Origin: Crossaster papposus
Lineage: Eukaryota > Echinodermata > Asteroidea > Velatida > Solasteridae
Assembly: GCA_037893245.1 (NCBI GenBank)
Contig: JBAIAA010000904.1
Location: 372,001-436,000 of the forward strand
DNA: 64,000 bases
Reading direction: 5' to 3'
Position numbers and translations under genes: made by a program. How positions within the stretch are numbered: the stretch's first letter is position 1; every line of letters begins with the position of its first letter. Of the stretch, positions 43,165 to 56,042 are shown piece after piece. The notes beneath the pieces are model-generated. The model was not told the origin of the DNA. It was given only the letters and a program-made list of their open reading frames with translations, and made no database searches.

Positions 43165-45331
43165 GCTATACCCTATACACACACCCCTTATAATTTATAT
43201 CTCAAAGAAATTATTGAGATTTCGGCAAAGGTTGGAAATACCTGCCTATTTTCAAACACTTCCCCCAATTTATTAAATTAAGTTACACCTCAATTGTTGG
43301 CAATACTGTTACACATTATTTTGTGCATGCAGTTGCCAGCCAACTAGTCGGGTTTCTAACCTGATATTTCTCTAACATCCATCAAATGCACTGTTTTGTC
43401 TGAACGAAGTCAAGGAACACCATTACATTTCCTGGCGATTCCCAGCATCTATCCACGCAAAACTTAAAAAATTGATCTCGTCAAAATATTTACCATAATA
43501 ATAAATCTTATTTCAAACCCAAACATTTTCGAAAATTACAACAAAAGCAAATGGTGTATACTACATTCAAATCATGAAACTTTGAAACCTAGAGAAGTCC
43601 ATTCAGAAATTCAAAAAATCTCTATAAAGCCAAAAACAGTGTATACAGTATATCTATTTTCTCTATAGATCTATGTGTCTTTTTGCCGATTAAATAAAAA
43701 GAAATCTTCCAGAAGGAACTTATTAATACCTTTGGAGGACTAAGCTACTGAGCGAGTTTTCATATACAATCTCTATGAGGGTACAGCATTAAAAACAATC
43801 ATTGAAAACGGGTCTTTTTTTATCTATTGCCACCACGACATTATTCAACAGTGTACACCTTAGATCTGGCTACATTATGTCCCACACATTTCACTCTTTT
43901 AGAAAATCCGAACTAATAATACATTTTTACTCGCGTAATTGGTGTTAAACGTCACAGTTTTAGTAAAACATTTATCTATTTTGTGTGTAAAATAACATTA
44001 ACATTATCATAATAAATTATTATAGGTTTTCCCGACCAATTAGCTCTCTGCTATCGTTCGTGTGGTTCGTATTAGATTTCAGCCGTTCAAATTCGGTTTC
44101 ATACCCGACAAATTCATGTTTTACTCATCCAACGTTAATTTGTTGGCATTTGGTTTAATGGTCATTCAATATTTAGCAGTCGGTTTGGTAAAAGCTTATT
44201 TGCATAAGATCCACATTCATATTCGTTTTCATTTTCGCTCATTCTATTTAGCACTTTCCGCATCAAAAACATAACAAGGGTAACGACTCGGACAAGATGC
44301 AAAGTAATTTGTTTTAACTTTTTCACAAGTTTAATTCTAGTCTTTTTTGTTTAGTTTTAACGAATCCGTGTTTAACCCAAAGAAGTAAAATATAAGTTAG
44401 CAATACGGACAAATTTTACCTACGGAGTGAAAGTCAAGATACAAACAATAAACTTTGGCAATAGTAAACTTAGTTTTCTCCGCTTTTTATCGCGTATACA
44501 CATAGTTTTTGTATGTTTTTACTTGTTACTTTTAGCTCTTTTATCTTGTGTATTTAATAGAAATCTGTGTTTATTTTTTTCTTCTAACTTATTTTTCTTT
44601 TTGATGTGTTAAACAAGCGGCAAAAAGCAACAAATTTGGTTATTTTGTTGCTGCTTCTTTGTGGCAGAATTTTGTTAGAAAAGTTCTAATTTACCTAATC
44701 AATTTGGAATAAGGCACTGTATAATTCTAAAGAACTGAACCGTTTTCGAATTGTTTTGCTTATATTCCATATACTTGCAGAACTGGAGCAACTGGAAGCT
44801 CGAGCGAATTTGAATGACCCAATGTGAAATGTTAATGCCTCATTCTTGAAATTGAATCGTTGCAAAATACAGTTGGATGCATCGAGATTAAAATTGAACA
44901 ATCTATTTAGCTAATAAAAATGTTTATCTAAAACGTGCATCAAAATTCGTGCGAAAATGGGTGATTCGTCATAAATTTGGCTGCCAAGTCTATTAAACTG
45001 ACCGGGAAAACCTACAAGTTTATTAAAGGTACATGTAGTTCCATATTAGCTATATCTGCAAGTACATTACATCAATGTTATTATGACTAATACAATGTAC
45101 TGCCATCATCAAACACAATATACAAAAATAATTTTGACGATTTGTTAAAGAGTAAAGACTGTAAAATAGAAAACAAAAAAAGTCAAATTATGATTCCTTA
45201 AATGGAAGCCATGTAAAAACAATTCGAGAGAAGACTCGTAACCCTCTAAAGACAGATGTGAATACCATGGGTAATAGTACCATGGGTAATAGTACCAAAC
45301 GCAATAGTACCAAAGGCATTAGACGGTGCGT

Positions 45332-45332
<1 letters not shown>
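43165..45332. repeat. Duplicated AT-rich block C, copy 2
   Basis: Near-identical to 28380-29834, then to 30182-30496 and 31172-31500, without the MITE and retroposon present in unit 2. It provides the empty sites for both. Homology stops at the poly(C) tract. No gene. Confidence 0.85.
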
Positions 45333-45366
<34 letters not shown>

Positions 45367-45394
45367 ACCCCCACCCCCCCCCCCCCCCACCCCC
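45333..45394 (+). repeat. Long poly(C) tract at a homology break
   Basis: About 62 bases, nearly all C with four A. In the paralogue (31495-31790) about 270 bases of ordinary sequence stand between AAAGGCATTAGA and AGGATTTATTCCTGTTGAGATG, whereas here the tract replaces them. Confidence 0.85.
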
Positions 45395-46613
45395 TTTTTT
45401 AGGAATTATTCCTTTCGAGGTGATAAACATTTACGATGAGGGGGTTCAAGGCTTGGAAAGTGCACAAGTAATTTTCTTTATTAGTGAACTGTTTATCAGA
45501 TCACAACCTGTAATATTTTTCTTTGGCAGGTTATGTGCGATATCAATGATTGATTGACCCGTTAATTACTTGGGAAAGAAAGGTTAGGATTCGACAAATA
45601 ATCATAACACTAACAATTTTACATGTGTTTGGGTAATTTTAACAGAGGGTTTGACCAATCACAGTAAAATAACTATTAAAATGGTCAGCTACAGTATATG
45701 ATTATGATGCGGATTATCATACATGTAGTTCCACCAACAAACCACATGTGTGGATTTTGAAGAAAATCGTTTTTGAGATAATCGCAGGAAGATTTTCTCC
45801 TACTTTAAAACTTAAAAAAATACTACTTTATTTGCAACAACTTTTGCAGTATAAAGGAAACCTTCACATGATTCTATGAGAGGTGATTTTTTTACATAAA
45901 CCCAGTAATTAGAATTAACACAATGGTAATGGTAAATTAATTTGTGAAAACGTAAATTTAAGTTTTTCTACAATGCCGCCCTTTCTGTTTAATGTGTTTT
46001 TCCATAATGGAAGGGGCGCACGTGTTTACAGGCGCGCACGGCCGAAAATGTAACAAAGATGTGTGGCTCTTCGTGAAAACAAAATGCATTTATCAAGATG
46101 GCTGTCTCTTGCATCAATAACGTAATTAACCCTAACTCCCTAGGGTGTGTGCAAAATCATATTGATTTTGGAGGATTGAGAACTGTAAGGGTTAATATAA
46201 TTAATGACGTTTTGCTCACAGAAGCATATCAAAATGTTTAAGTACAGAGTTTTAAAGCAAAATACTGAAAAACAAATCGGAAAAAAAATGTCATTGTTGA
46301 CATTATGTGGCCCTTTGTGAATGTGTGGCTCTTAACATAAGTTAAAAGTTTCAGAGAACACTAATTTGTTCGATTTGAATAATTACGATGCGATAAATAT
46401 CGATGATTGGGCTTTATATTTTGTGTGTGATAGATTATTTTATGAATATGTGACGTCACACTGCACGAGCATTGGTAAGGGATTCCCTTGGTTTCAGGTT
46501 TCAGTTAACAATGACCAAACAATGTACAAATGTAGAACGATATACAACAGTAAACTGAACTATTGGCATGTCATTGGTGATTAGAAACTGACATGACTGA
46601 TTGCAATGTCACG
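45395..46613. repeat. Spacer and block R, copy in unit 3
   Basis: Starts AGGAATTATTCCTTTCGAGGTG and continues through GACCAATCACAGTAAAATAAC and block R (45894 onward) to the TRIM exon 2 end. From about 45620 it is near-identical to 56064-57040, including an added TAATTAACCCTAACTCCCTAGGG stretch (46123) not present in units 1 and 2. Confidence 0.8.
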
Positions 46614-47230
46614 TCACACCTGGTGATACATCTTGACTGAGTTGTTGTCAGCCACTGCCAGCTGCCCATCTGATGTGAATGTGATTCCAAGAGGCCAGTA
46701 CAGACACTGTGCAATGCACTTGAGAAAGCCACCTTGAGGGTCATAATGGTGGATATGACCCTTGTTTTCACCATTATAAATTGTCACATATATACCTGAG
46801 CTATCAGTGTACACACCGTTGCAGCTCTGTACTGGTTGACCATTGATGGTGGGTTTGATGACGCGCTGTGTAGTACCATTGCCATCAGCAACATTTACTG
46901 TCTGTGACTCTGAACTTATGACAATTCTATCATTGCTGTCTACAGCCAGGTAGTGAGGTGCAACCTTGACTGGTATGGTACGTAGGAGCTCACCATCAGT
47001 GGGGCTGTGTTCAGTCAACACCAGCCTCTTGACATCACCTACTACAATGGTACCATCATTCTTGACAGCTACACTCCGAAGGGTAACTGCAGTCTTACCG
47101 ATCTCACTCCGTGGCACTGTTGGGAACTCAAAGGCCAGGGTGTTGTCGCTGTTGAAAACCTTCACATGAGATCCGTTGCCCTCGACGACCACGATTGTTG
47201 GTGCGTGTAGATGCGATGTCCCATGGACCT
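46614..47230 (-). pseudogene. TRIM-NHL exon 2 without exon 1 (copy 4)
   Basis: Exon 2 reads openly from about 47192 to the normal stop at 46614 (192 codons, ending QLAVADNNSVKMYHQV), but five bases (CAAAC or equivalent) are missing after ACCAC near 47192 compared with copies 1-3, putting the exon start out of frame. The acceptor side also has extra TATA bases (47231). No exon 1 exists before the LTR element that begins at 47438. Clearly nonfunctional as a TRIM gene. Confidence 0.85.
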
Positions 47231-47437
47231 GTATATAGGAGTCATGATGTCAAAACAAACAAACGACCATTATGCATTTATTGCACAATCCTTTCAAAAA
47301 AGGCATTCTTGAAAGAGTAAAAACTGCAGTAGAAAAATGTCTGTCAAAGAATACATTGTTAAGATTTGGTACACATGTTTGAGAAATCATCGCGTCTTAT
47401 AATTCATCTTGCATGATTTTGTTATGTTTGGTGATAA
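47231..47437 (-). other. Intron remnant of TRIM copy 4
   Basis: Matches the 3' part of the TRIM intron (compare 34800-34985) up to TTGTTATGTTTGGTG, where homology stops. ATAA (47434-47437) then abuts the LTR element and recurs at 56043-56046. Confidence 0.7.
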
Positions 47438-48957
47438 TGTAACCACGAAAAATGGTACAGTTAGAAAAATACTAATAAAGCTAGAGGGATTGCAGTGAGG
47501 ACCAAAGATCTAAATGAAGAGTCGCAGATTTTCCTTAAATAACTGGGGCAAGAACACTAAATTTTGCACTGAAACAACACTATGAACTTTTAATTAAACT
47601 TTGGCCACTGGTGTTTGAACAACCCAGAATAGTTTACTTTAAGCCAGAGCAAATGTTAATTAACTCAAGATTAAACTCAAAAATACAAAATATAAAAAAA
47701 AGAAGTAAAAACCCAACACAGCACTAATAGCGGATTACTCTCGAAGCACAATCAGAACAAATAATGAATAGCCTGTAAATACAAAGAAAAATGCAAAAGA
47801 AATGATTAAAGATCAAGTTAAAAATAAACATAAATAAAATATGCATTTCCAATTATACCATGCACAGTACACTTTTCCTGTACAAAACTGTACTGGGGAA
47901 AACTTAAGAGAAAATCATCTCTCCAAGACACCTCAAAAATCTAAATAACAAAGGAACTGTTGACTGTGGCAGGGGATTAAGTAATAAAAACCAGCCATAA
48001 ACTTGAAGAAGCTACACAACCCTATGGAACTCATTAGGTATGCAAATCCCCCAAATAAACATCTTGAGAAAATAAGAGATGCACAGGTAAAGCATGGTCC
48101 AAAAGAAAAAATCAGGTTTCTACATAAAATGCACAGTGTATCAGCATCAAACCTATGTTTAAAATTACTATAAAACAGTCCTTAGAAAAGTCAGTCAAGT
48201 AAATCCAGACTAATATCATACAAAAACTCCTCTTCATTATATCCCAAAACCATAGACGCAGCAAGTAAAATCCAGTCACAAGTGCTAACACTTGATGCAC
48301 AAGTTTGGCCAAGGTACTGATTAAAGTGCCTCCAAACTAAACAAGGAAAATGACATAAAAACACTGGTCCTTAGCAAAATGACTTTACTAGGTTTAGGAA
48401 TAATAATTAGTTTCCCAAAGTTTCAGAACCTTCAACAGTAACCTTTATACAATGTGAACAAGGCTTCACTTAGTAAAAATAAACTTTCTTTGGAAACCTA
48501 CCCAAGGCAAAGAAACAGTTTCCATACTCTGAAAGTTTTATCTCAACAACAAAAATAATGCACAAAAAGGCAAATATGTACACAGATTAGACAATGTACA
48601 AAATAAGTAAATAAATGAAAACTCACCAGAATTATTGAGCAAACAGGAAAATACAGCAACTTGATGTCCAGACTTTTAAGATTTTTGGAGGACACAAGAG
48701 AAACTTTAAGTAGGTCTGTCCTCCATGTTGTATCTCTGCTCACTGACCCATACTAGCACATGTGGCCAGTGGAACACAAAGCAATAGACTGGTAAGCCTC
48801 GCATCATTAATTAAGTAAAGAGTAAATTAAGTCAATGTACTACGCAGGGGTGCCACTCCTATAAAAAAACAGTAACTTTAGGGGAACCACTTTGCCAAAA
48901 ATCCCATTGTAAACTAAAAGGATGAATGAAAACAAAGTTAAATTTCACTCCTCTACA
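47438..48957 (-). repeat. 3' LTR (relative to element direction), 1520 bp
   Basis: On the minus strand begins TGTAGAGGAGTGAAATTT and ends CGTGGTTACA. The purine-rich stretch AAAGAATGGGCGTG immediately before it on the minus strand (48958-48971) is a weak candidate polypurine tract. Open frames within it (for example 48112-48312) are repeated in the other LTR and are not genes. Confidence 0.92.
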
Positions 48958-49051
48958 CACGCCCATTCTTTAAAACCTTGTTGTCCTCAACAATTAAAGA
49001 AAACAATCTAAAGGGAAATACATCTGGGAAGTACGTCGTCTTTCGGTTTCA

Positions 49052-52000
49052 TCAGGCTTCATCATGATACCTCATCGGTGGGCGGATGGTCCTCTTTGGT
49101 CGGCCGGTGTCCAACATCTCGTCAACAGAACTGGAATCAGTTTCATCAATAGATGGAGATTCATAGAAGTTTACTGAAGAGAGTTCAACATCACTGAAGT
49201 CTTCTGGAGGGGGAATCACATCAGTCAAACCAGGGTGATGAAGGATTAAGTCATCTCGGAACTCGTCAGGAGGTTCCATGGTAACGTCCATACCAGAAGA
49301 AGATTGAAGAAGCGGGTCAGCATTGGATATCTCCTCTTCAAGGGGAACTTCGAAAGGGCAAAGGGAGATCAGGTTGCGGTGGACCGTCCTCACCTTTTGC
49401 GTTTCCAACTGCTTCACAGTGTACACTGGAATACCATCTAGCTTCTTTACAACCAAGTAAGGAGTATCTTCCCATCGGTCTTTCAGCTTACACTTTCCTC
49501 TCGGTGTTAGATTAAGCACGAGCACCAGATCTCCTACTTGAAGTTCACGTTCACTGACCTTCTTGTTATAGGCGCTAGAGCTGCTTCAGTCGTGCCTTAT
49601 CTGCATTTGTCTCTGCCAAATTGAACGCCTTGGTCATTTCTTCCTTCAGCATTTTGACGAAAGAGTTGTAGTCACGATGAAGATGTTGTGTGTCTTCTCC
49701 TTGGCAAGGGAATATCACGTCCACTGGCAGCTTAGGTTCCCTCATAAACATCAGGAAGAAGGGCGAGTAGCCTGTCGAAACATGCTGCCTGCAATTGTAG
49801 GCATGGGTCAAAACTTCAACGTGCGTTGCCCAATTCACCTTCTTCATTGGATCAAGGGTCCCTAGCATCGATAAAAGAGTTCGGTTAAACCTTTCAGTCA
49901 TTCCGTTGCCTTGGGGATGATAGGGTGTTGTCTTGCTCTTGGACACTCCCATTACTGCACAGAGTTGACGGATTACTTCAGACTCAAAACACTTCCCTTG
50001 GTCGGAATGCAGTCGCTCTGGAATCCCGTAGTTCGAAATGTATCTCTCCCACAATACTCGTGCCACCGTCGTCGCTTTCTGGTCTCTTGTTGGGTATGCC
50101 TTGGCATAACGAGTGAAGTGGTCCGTCACAACGAGTAAGTGCTCATACCCACCAGTAGACTTCTCGAGACTCATGAAATCGATGCAGACTAGTTCTCCTG
50201 GACGACTTGTGCGAATACTCTGCAACCCAGCGCTCCGTCTTTCTTCTGGACGTTTACGTAAAGTGCAACGTTCACAGGTTTGTATGTAAGTCTTTACGTC
50301 ACAGTATGCACCAGGCCAGTAGAAACGTTTTCTGACCGATCGGAGAGTCTTCTGGAATCCAAGGTGTCCCAACTCGTCATGGAGGTTCTTCAGGATTGTT
50401 TTATGTAGCGAACGAGGTAGAACTGGGATGTAATTCATGTCTTTACCCTCTCCGTTTCTATAGACCAGCAGTCCCCCTTTTTCCTGAAGGTGGTCCCATG
50501 AACGAAGTAGTCTCTGAACATCTTTTCCTTCACAGTTGGCTTGTCTTTGACTCAACTTGCTACGTCTGGTTGTCTTGAGATGTAGAATGCGTGTGATACC
50601 TTCATCTTCCTGTTGAGCATCCTGAAGTTTCCCGCCATCTTGAATAGTACTGGTTCCATACTTCTCAGCTGAAGCGTTGTCAGGTTCGGAGGTCTCTTTA
50701 GGTTGCAGGGATCTCAGTTCATCAGCTCCAGATTGTCTTTGGCTGTCCGTCTCCGTTGATACATCATGGGTCGAAAGAGTAGCTTGCACGTGGACCTCAA
50801 CATCTTCCGTGGGATCCTGCTTATCGGCGGAGCCATTCTCGGTTGCGTCCAATATGCGGGTTACTTCTCTTCTAGTAATTCTCGAAAGTGCATTAGCATT
50901 TGCATTATTCTTTCCTGGACGATACCGTATGTCTAATTCGAAGAGAGATAGGTCATTAACCCAGCGTTGACTATGAGCATCCAGCTTAGCACTCTTCAAT
51001 ACATAGGTCATAGGATTATTGTCGGTTACCGCTGTATACCTTGTGTCCATACAGATAATCTCGAAATTTGGTAGTCAGGGCCCAATGTAATGCTCGAAAC
51101 TCTAGCTTGTGTGCTGGATATTTCTTCTCGGCTGAAGAGAGAGCGCGGCTCGCATATGCCACTACACGTTCACGGCCATCCTGTTGTTGGGTAAGTACTG
51201 CACCAAGGCCTTCAAGAGATGCATCAGTCTGTATGACGAAAGGAATATCATAATCAGCATAGGCTAAGATGGGAGCTGATGTCAACTTGGATATCAACGT
51301 CTGAAATGCAACACTACATGCATCCGTCCAGACAAACGGTGGGTCTCGGGTTCCACGCTTACCCCCAATGAGGCCGAAAAGAGGACTCGCCACCTTTGCA
51401 TAGCCTTGGATAAACTTCCGATAATATCCAGTTATCCCAAGGAAACTCCTGACATCCTTTTTTGATTTGGGGATCGGCCAATTCTGTACAGCTGTTACCT
51501 TCTCAGGGTTTGTGGAAATACCTTCTGCCGAGACAATATGACCCAGATATTGAACACTGCTCTTCAGGAAGTGACACTTGGAGGGTTTAAGCTTGAGGTT
51601 ATTCTGTCTTAATCGGTCGAACACTTGGCTTAGTCGAGTGATGTGTTCTTCAATCGTCGAACTGTAGATGATGACATCGTCGAGGTAGAGCAGGACACTT
51701 TCAAAATTCATGCCGCTGAATACATTCGACATCAAGCGTTGAAATGTGGCGGGTGCGTTAACAAGTCCAAATGGCATCCTGGTAAACTCGTACAGGCCCA
51801 TCGGGGTAGTGAAAGCTGTTTTTGCCTGGTCCTTCTCAGCAACGCCAACTTGGAGATAGCCAGAGGTCAGATCTATGCAAGAAAAATACTTAGCTTTTCC
51901 CAAAGCATCCAGCGCTTCTTCGATCCGCGGTAGAGGATACGCATCTCGAATTGTTCTGGAATTCAGCTTGCGGTAATCGACACACAGTCGAATGCTGCCA

Positions 52001-53118
52001 TCCTTCTTTCGGACGATAACCACTGGAGAAGCGAATGAGCTTTGACTGGGTTTGATGACGTTTGTTTTCTCAAGATCCTTGATGTGCTTTCGAACTTCTT
52101 GAAACTCAGCGGGTGGGATACGTCGGTACGGCAAACGAAATGGGGTAGCATCACTCAAAGGAATCTCGTGCTCAGCGGTTTGGGTCATGCCAATGTCGAG
52201 GGAATCTTTGGAAAAGACATCAGAATTGGTTTTGAGAAGGTCCTGAATGGCTGCCTTTGCAGAGGGGGTCAAATCATCAGAATCAATGTCGGGCAAGGGG
52301 GATTCATCTGAAGCTGTGTGTGGATCTGCAGTCTCGGGCTCTGGCGTGGAATTAATGACTTGGATATGGGACAGCAATGCCACAACTGCATTCCTTCTGA
52401 CCGTCACCTTCTCATGAGACAAGTTGCACAGCCGAATGGGTACTTTACAGTCTCGGACTTCAACCAACATTTGCCCAACAGCTAGACTATTGTTCCTCTT
52501 GCCCTCCACCGGTGCTGTGATGCATCTGCCTTTAGTAGATTTTGGAGTTTTGGCCGTTATGATTATTTCTGCTCCAGGCTGTACTTCAAGTGTACGTCGT
52601 CCTGTGTAGCGAAGATGACCAATCTCTCCATTGGTACGAGCAATGTCTGTGCCATTACTGTTGACGCACTGGAAAGCTGAATGCCAAGCAAAGGACTCTT
52701 TCTTCATCTTGGACATCATTCCCCTGCCAAACTTCTTGTGGATGGAATCTCGTAAGGTGAGGATCACATTGGTGCCTATCAAAAGTGGAATAGATCGCCG
52801 GAACTCTGTTACTGGTACAACTAAGGCGGGGACATTCTTGGTAACTTCTCCAAGTGCATCCATGGTGAGGAGTATATACCCCTGATGTGGAACACTCTGG
52901 CCTCCTGCGCCACTGATAATGATGGGTAACTTCTTCAGATCCTGATGCTTCAGAGTAGGCTGGGCCAACACGAACTCATCGGTTATGGTCGTCACTTGCG
53001 AACCGGTGTCGAGCAAAGCCTTACATTTTCTTCCTGAAATAGTGACTTTTGTAGTGTTAACTGGGCCTACAAGTCCATCAGTATTTGATTGGTGTTCCTG
53101 GTTGGTCTGCACCAACAT
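49052..53118 (-). pseudogene. pol: pol of the LTR element: protease, reverse transcriptase, RNase H, integrase; two frame breaks
   Basis: First segment 53118-51016: retropepsin ALLDTGSQVTTI, reverse transcriptase with LCVDYRKLN and YLDDVIIYS, RNase H start (IQTDASLEGLGAVL). Its frame is open upstream to overlap the end of gag in the -1 direction, the usual route for Gag-Pol in this group. Second segment 51050-49575: RNase H end, integrase HHCC zinc region (HLGFQKTLRSVRKRF...CERC) and DDE core (IDFMS, SDQGKCFES, YHPQGNGMTERF). Third segment 49525-49052: integrase C-terminal basic region (KLKDRWEDTPYLVV) and GRPKRTIRPPMRY tail. The frame changes near 51,030 and again near 49,560, each by a single-base step, so this copy cannot make a full polyprotein. 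They could be real mutations or sequencing errors. Confidence 0.9.
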
Positions 53119-53198
53119 CCTGTCTTGTCGTTTCTCTTTCTCATTAGGGCGATCTCTTTCTAAACCACCTGCCGACTGCCCAGCATCCGCAGGTCCAT

Positions 53199-54404
53199 CT
53201 AGTTTAAAGGACTCTGACTGGATCTGCCTTGCTCCATCCTTCTGCCTGGTCTATTGCACTCCCTCGCAAAATGGCCGACTTCTCCGCAGTTATAACATCT
53301 TTGCTGGCTTTGTGGCGCAGGAAAACGTCGGGATTGGTAGTTGCCATGTGGATGTGTAGGGGGCCTCTGCACAGGGGGTACTCGTCTGAGGGCGTCCTCT
53401 ATGTCATCAACACGTTGGGTTAGCGAAGTCTGCCCCTGAGAAACTTTATCCAGCATCGATAGATGTTTCCTCATCATGCTGGTCAATTCTTCTAGTTGCT
53501 TATTGACATCGGTGGCAACCTGGGGATTCGTGTGGGCTGGTTCCGTCGTGGCTTTGGTAGGACAATTTGATGGAGAGTTGGTCGTGTGCTGATTAATCTG
53601 GTACCTCTGCCGTCTAACCTCTCTGGCATGCCTCGCTTCTTCAGTGATGACACGGAGCTCTTGTCGGAGGGATCTGAAGGACATTGTTCTTGGTTGCATC
53701 GGGGCCAGTCTCTGCCTCACACTGTCGTCCCGCAACCCCTTCATGAACTGGGTCGTGAGGAGTAGGTCCCGGTCCTCACCTAACTGTCCCCATTGTCTTC
53801 CCTGGCGTCGGTTTACATCCTCCACATGTCTCAGCAAGGCCTCGAGAGCTATAGCATAGTCGGTTGTCGTCTCCTCTGACTTCTGTATACGAGAGAAGAA
53901 TGTCGCTATCGGTGTTGTGGCCGTGCTCCCCTCTCCAAACTCTTCTAACAATTCGGTAAGGGCGGCTTCTGCGGTTTTCAGCCCTCGACACTCAAGGTTG
54001 AGCACTAAGTCTCGGGCTCTCCCTCGTGTGTGCCTCACCACCTCGTGGAACTGGACGTGGTCTGGCTGGGGTCCCTTCAACTCCAATAGATATCTGATAT
54101 CTCTCACCCAGTCTTCAACTCTCAGATTACTGCGTTCCGATGAAGACCCGGAGAAGGTTGGGACGTTCTTAAGTTGATGTGATGTGTAAGTCAGTGGAAA
54201 ATATGGCTGTTGTGTTGCCGTCTGAGCTGCTTGGTGTTCCATCGGTGTCAGGGGGTCAAAGTCTGTCATAAGGGGAGTCCTTGGGTGGAGTTGATGTGGC
54301 ACAAAAGGATTGGACGGGCTCCCATGGTAAGACAGGACTGGTGGACTTGAGTGGCTTGGTGTATCTGCCATTATGCACGTTGAAAGCTCTCCGACTAAAA
54401 GCAC
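53199..54404 (-). CDS. gag: gag of the LTR element, 401 aa (or 390 from the internal ATG)
   Basis: Open frame with a retrotransposon Gag-like capsid region (VPTFSGSSSERSNLRVEDWV, then about 180 helical residues) and a C-terminal CCHC zinc knuckle, CYNCGEVGHFAREC (residues about 372-385), for RNA packaging. The second Met (54371, MADTPSHSS) may be the true start since the preceding eleven residues are not gag-like. Ends 53199; pol overlaps in -1 frame. No internal stop. Confidence 0.85.
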   Translation of the reverse strand: MLLVGELSTCIMADTPSHSSPPVLSYHGSPSNPFVPHQLHPRTPLMTDFDPLTPMEHQAAQTATQQPYFPLTYTSHQLKNVPTFSGSSSERSNLRVEDWVRDIRYLLELKGPQPDHVQFHEVVRHTRGRARDLVLNLECRGLKTAEAALTELLEEFGEGSTATTPIATFFSRIQKSEETTTDYAIALEALLRHVEDVNRRQGRQWGQLGEDRDLLLTTQFMKGLRDDSVRQRLAPMQPRTMSFRSLRQELRVITEEARHAREVRRQRYQINQHTTNSPSNCPTKATTEPAHTNPQVATDVNKQLEELTSMMRKHLSMLDKVSQGQTSLTQRVDDIEDALRRVPPVQRPPTHPHGNYQSRRFPAPQSQQRCYNCGEVGHFARECNRPGRRMEQGRSSQSPLN

Positions 54405-54508
54405 TGTGTTGGATTTTTTTTTTTAATGTATTGACTCTACTTAAAAAAATATTTTGCCCCAGATGAATAAGAAAAATTGGCTAAATTTCCAAAAGAAATA
54501 TATCAATT

Positions 54509-54531
54509 ACCCGGATTCTCACCCAAAAAAA
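54509..54531 (-). other. Candidate primer binding site
   Basis: Just inside the 5' LTR on the minus strand, after a short T run, comes TGGGTGAGAATCCGGG, which starts with TGG as expected for complementarity to a tRNA CCA end followed by an acceptor stem. The offset of about five to six bases from the LTR is larger than usual and I cannot name the tRNA. Confidence 0.4.
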
Positions 54532-56042
54532 TGTAACCACGAAAAATGGTACAGTTAGAAAAATACTAATAAAGCTAGAGGGATTGCAGTGAGGACCAAA
54601 GATCTAAATGAAGGAGTCGCAGATTTTCCTTAAATAACTGGGGCAAGAACACTAAATTTTGCACTGAAACAACACTATGAACTTTTAATTAAACTTTGGC
54701 CACTGGTGTTTGAACAACCCAGAATAGTTTACTTTAAGCCAGAGCAAATGTTAATTAACTCAAGATTAAACTCAAAAATACAAAATATAAAAAAAGAAGT
54801 AAAAACCCAACACAGCACTAATAGCGGATTACTCTCGAAGCACAATCAGAACAAATAATGAATAGCCTGTAAATACAAAGAAAAATGCAAAAGAAATGAT
54901 TAAAGATTAAGTTAAAAATAAACATAAATAAAATATGCATTTCCAATTATACCATGCACAGTACACTTTTCCTGTACAAAACTGTACTGGGGAAAACTTA
55001 AGAGAAAATCATCTCTCCAAGAAACCTCAAAAATCTAAATAACAAAGGAACTGTTGACTGTGGCAGGGAATTAAGTAATAAAAACCAGCCATAAACTTGA
55101 AGAAGCTACACAACCCTATGGAACTCATTAGGTATGCAAATCTCCCAAATAAACATCTTGAGAAAATAAGAGATGCACAGGTAAAGCATGGTCCAAAAGA
55201 AAAAATCAGGTTTCTACATAAAATGCACAGTGTATCAGCATCAAACCTATGTTTAAAATTACTATAAAACAGTCCTTAGAAAAGTCAGTCAAGTAAATCC
55301 AGACTAATATCATACAAAAACTCCTCTTCATTATATCCCAAAACCATAGACGCAGCAAGTAAAATCCAGTCACAAGTGCTAACACTTGATGCACAAGTTT
55401 GGCCAAGGTACTGATTAAAGTGCCTCCAAACTAAACAAGGAAAATGACATAAAAACACTGGTCCTTAGCAAAATGACTTTACTAGGTTTAGGAATAATAA
55501 TTAGTTTCCCAAAGTTTCAGAACCTTCAACAGTAACCTTTATACAATGTGAACAAGGCTTCACTTAGTAAAAATAAACTTTCTTTGGAAACCTACCCAAG
55601 GCAAAGAAACAGTTTCCATACTCTGAAAGTTTTATCTCAACAACAAAAATAATGCACAAAAAGGCAAATATGTACACAGATTAGACAATGTACAAAATAA
55701 GTAAATAAATGAAAACTCACCAGAATTATTGAGCAAACAGAAAAAATACAGCAACTTGATGTCCAGACTTTTAAGATTTTTGGAGGACACAAGAGAAACT
55801 TTAAGTAGGTCTGTCCTCCATGTTGTATCTCTGCTCACTGACCCATACTAGCACATGTGGCCAGTGGAACACAAAGCAATAGACTGGTGCGCCTCGCATC
55901 ATTAATTAAGTAAAGAGTAAATTAAGTCAATGTACTACGCAGGGTGATAAAAAACAGTAACTTTAGGGGAACCACTTTGCCAAAAATCCCATTGTAAACT
56001 AAAAGGATAAATGAAAACAAAGTTAAATTTCACTCCTCTACA
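54532..56042 (-). repeat. 5' LTR (relative to element direction), 1511 bp
   Basis: Pairs with 47438-48957 as a direct repeat. Differences include an added G near 54613, AAGATTAAG for AAGATCAAG, TCTCCC for TCCCCC, and a shortened GCAGGGTGATAAAAAAC where the partner has GCAGGGGTGCCACTCCTATAAAAAAAC. Confidence 0.92.

Larger units (their letters stand above)
47438..56042 (-). mobile_element. Ty3/gypsy-type LTR retrotransposon, 8.6 kb, minus strand
   Basis: LTRs 47438-48957 and 54532-56042 (TG...CA ends: TGTAACCACG...CTCTACA on the plus strand) flank a 5.57-kb interior encoding gag and pol on the minus strand. ATAA stands on both sides (47434-47437, 56043-56046), a 4-bp target duplication. Order protease, reverse transcriptase, RNase H, integrase marks the Ty3/gypsy group. 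The two LTRs differ at about ten places I could count plus a small indel cluster near 48846, so insertion is recent. No envelope-like frame is present. Confidence 0.93.

Noticed and set aside
45188..45557. Glycine- or proline-rich proteins over poly(C) tracts (also 38614, 40461, 2684)
   Set aside because: Translations of homopolymer runs.
48112..48312. Open frames in both LTRs (MAKLVHQVL..., MSRDTTWRT...)
   Set aside because: Identical because the LTRs are copies; no motif and not expected in LTRs of this group.
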